The notes under the pieces were generated by a model. The model was not told where the DNA came from and made no database searches. It saw only the letters and a program-made list of their open reading frames with translations. A program made the position numbers and the translations under genes. A stretch of 8,391 bases of DNA from Bacteroidota bacterium (GTDB lineage: Bacteria > Bacteroidota > Bacteroidia > Cytophagales > Cyclobacteriaceae). Positions 6,960-8,391 of the stretch are shown in pieces. The first letter of the stretch is position 1. Each line of letters starts with the position of its first letter. The DNA lies in assembly GCA_024643595.1 (NCBI GenBank), contig JAHEMS010000134.1:1-8391 (forward strand), given 5' to 3'.

Positions 6960-7994
6960 TTAATTTTGTCCGGTAATTTCATTCCATACTGACCGCATAA
7001 CTGGAATTCCCTCTTTTATGTTTTTTTCCCTAACCTGAAGCACTCGCTCACCCGGATAAAGAATTTGCTTTGACTCATCCTGCCTTGCGGATTGATGAAG
7101 ATCGTCAATGATAGCCGAAACAGCGGATGCGATTCCTGATTGATTGCTTAGTTTTGAGATATCAATCGCGATAAAAACCTGTGACAACCCATACTCTGTT
7201 TTTCCTTTTGCTATCTCATGCGTAGAAAGGCCATTGGAAAGGATTGTTGCCAAAATATCAAGCAACAGTGAAAATCCAGCACCTTTCCAATAACCAATTG
7301 GAAGCAGCCGCTGTGACTGCAAGATCGTTGCTGGATCGGTGGTAAGCTCACCAGCCTGGTCAAAGCCTCCTGGAAAAGGAAGTTGTTCTCCTTTCAACTG
7401 ATGGGACTCCAACGCGCCATAGGAAAACTGTGACATGGCTGCGTCAAACACAATGGCATCCGAATGATAGGGTACCGCGATAACAAAAGGGTTATTCCCC
7501 AGCTTTGATTCTGATGATCCCCACGCTGGCATATTAGCGGTAGTGTTGGTCCATCCTATAAAAACAAATCCAGCTTTAGCTGCATGTCTTCCATAGGTGC
7601 CACCGCGCATCCAATGATTGGTGTTGGAAAGAGCAACACATCCCATACCATGGGATTTTGAAATTTCCATCGCCCGTTCTGTGCTGGTCAGCGCATTGGT
7701 AATGCCTGGCGCTAAATTTCCATCCCATTGTTCAATGCAGCCAAAACTACTTTTCATTTCAGGAACCTGATGGCTGTTGATGTAACCCTCTTTGATATAT
7801 TTTATAAATCTTGGAAAACGGTTAACACCATGTGTATACACTCCGTCAAGACTGTTTTGTGTAAATACTTCCGCGCAGATTTTTGCCCGCTGTTCTTCAA
7901 ATCCAAGTTTCAATAGAATGTCATGAAAAACGAATTGCATTTCGATGGCATTAATCCGTATCGGCAAAGAGTCATTGGAATGCCTTTGGCTCAT
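6960..7994 (-). CDS. dlgD: 2,3-diketo-L-gulonate reductase / Ldh-family NAD(P)-dependent 2-keto acid oxidoreductase (YiaK/DlgD type)
   Basis: The protein has 344 residues, cytosolic, full length for the malate/L-lactate dehydrogenase-2 (LDH2/YlbC) family. It follows E. coli YiaK closely, as I recall it, through 'GVYTHGVNRFPRFI' (51-64), 'IEQWDG', 'NHWMRGGTYG' (126-135), 'MSQFSYGALE' (187-196), 'LPIGYWKGAG' (231-240) and the C-terminal 'VWNEI'. H55 corresponds to the YiaK catalytic His44. YiaK reduces 2,3-diketo-L-gulonate to 3-dehydro-L-gulonate with NADH. The N-terminus is about ten residues longer than YiaK's; a later ATG (M19) is possible, but the A-rich sequence before 7994 supports this start. 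It lies 19 bases after the sugar dehydrogenase-like gene and 60 before the acetylesterase gene, so probably one operon. The subfamily call is strong; the physiological substrate here could be another 2-keto or 2,3-diketo aldonate. Confidence 0.9.
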   Translation of the reverse strand: MSQRHSNDSLPIRINAIEMQFVFHDILLKLGFEEQRAKICAEVFTQNSLDGVYTHGVNRFPRFIKYIKEGYINSHQVPEMKSSFGCIEQWDGNLAPGITNALTSTERAMEISKSHGMGCVALSNTNHWMRGGTYGRHAAKAGFVFIGWTNTTANMPAWGSSESKLGNNPFVIAVPYHSDAIVFDAAMSQFSYGALESHQLKGEQLPFPGGFDQAGELTTDPATILQSQRLLPIGYWKGAGFSLLLDILATILSNGLSTHEIAKGKTEYGLSQVFIAIDISKLSNQSGIASAVSAIIDDLHQSARQDESKQILYPGERVLQVREKNIKEGIPVMRSVWNEITGQN

Positions 7995-8013
7995 ATTGAA
8001 TTTTTATTCACAG

Positions 8014-8391
8014 CTATTGCTGCAAGCTACTGCTAACCAGTCTGTAAATTTTTCCATCCGGTTTGGTCGTGAGGTAAAATTCACCATTGTTATCCTGACC
8101 AAATCGCTCATCAACTTTTTCTGAGTTGCATAACTCAGCCAGTGTGGTAATTTTTCCACCAACAGCAATTCGCCATTCTTTAATAGGTGCCTGCGTTCCT
8201 GGTTTTATATCTTTCATGTCAATATAAAATAACCGGCCTCTTACAATATCGGCAAACACAAATTTTCCTGTAAGTTCAGGCAACAACTTGCCGGTATATT
8301 CAAATCCACCTGCTATGGCATTACCCTCATCATGATCATATTCCGCTATTGGATAATTGAATTTGTTTTTAGCGTCATCGGCAGGCAAGGG
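8014..8391 (-). CDS. PQQ-dependent sugar dehydrogenase-like beta-propeller protein, C-terminal fragment at window edge
   Basis: The frame is open to the right edge (the codon at 8391-8389 is CCC), so the gene begins outside the window and only its last 125 residues are seen. They contain 'YPIAEYDHDEGNAIAGG', 'LPELTGKFVFADIVRGRLFY' and the terminal 'FGQDNNGEFYLTTKPDGKIYRL', the last-blade signature of the glucose/sorbosone dehydrogenase (GSDH, soluble PQQ-dependent sugar dehydrogenase) family. Such proteins are periplasmic and oxidise sugars with PQQ. Many bacteroidetal homologues are fused to cytochrome c domains, which cannot be checked here. The TTG at 8388 is internal, not a start. It lies 19 bases before the diketogulonate reductase gene on the same strand. 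The family is likely; whether PQQ is really bound is unknown. Confidence 0.78.
   Translation of the reverse strand, partial: PLPADDAKNKFNYPIAEYDHDEGNAIAGGFEYTGKLLPELTGKFVFADIVRGRLFYIDMKDIKPGTQAPIKEWRIAVGGKITTLAELCNSEKVDERFGQDNNGEFYLTTKPDGKIYRLVSSSLQQ

Overview
The window reads as chromosome of a Bacteroidota bacterium, probably of the Cytophagales/Chitinophagales kind. It has moderate-to-low GC by eye (not computed). Starts are preceded by A/T-rich sequence rather than Shine-Dalgarno sites. Several exported oxidoreductases carry the 'RRDFIKxS' twin-arginine leader typical of this phylum, and a DUF1080 protein has the common 'FG|Q' signal-peptidase site. The species cannot be named from the sequence. 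No RNA gene, insertion sequence, CRISPR array or long repeat was seen.

Layout. (1) Bases 1-2141, minus strand: a secreted tandem-DUF1080 protein followed 14 bases later by a Tat-exported Gfo/Idh/MocA oxidoreductase that runs off the left edge. (2) Bases 2142-2293: a divergent regulatory region. (3) Bases 2294-5560, plus strand: a Tat-exported TIM-barrel sugar isomerase/epimerase-like protein, a second Tat-exported Gfo/Idh/MocA oxidoreductase 25 bases later, and a signal-less (cytoplasmic) Gfo/Idh/MocA oxidoreductase. A small VanZ-like membrane protein follows at 5645-5998. (4) Bases 6069-8391, minus strand, convergent with block 3: the C-terminal end of a PQQ-type sugar dehydrogenase-like beta-propeller, then a clear YiaK/DlgD-type 2,3-diketo-L-gulonate reductase, then an exported SGNH/SASA-type carbohydrate acetylesterase.

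How the genes may work together (inference). DUF1080, exported Gfo/Idh/MocA enzymes and an exported isomerase-fold protein, divergently arranged around one regulatory region, match the gene content of the C3-oxidation route of glycoside breakdown known in Bacteroides (BT2156-BT2160 type, from memory). There a sugar hydroxyl is oxidised to a 3-keto sugar, the glycosidic bond is then broken by elimination/hydration instead of by a classical glycoside hydrolase, and the keto group is reduced again. Here the likely oxidation and cleavage enzymes carry export signals, while one oxidoreductase with an NADP-like pocket is cytosolic. The neighbouring minus-strand block adds an acetylesterase for de-decorating sugars, a quinone-linked sugar oxidase-like protein and a keto-aldonate reductase, so the whole window looks like an oxidative carbohydrate-catabolism locus. 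No SusC/SusD pair, transporter, classical glycoside hydrolase or regulator gene is visible here. The substrate cannot be read from the sequence.
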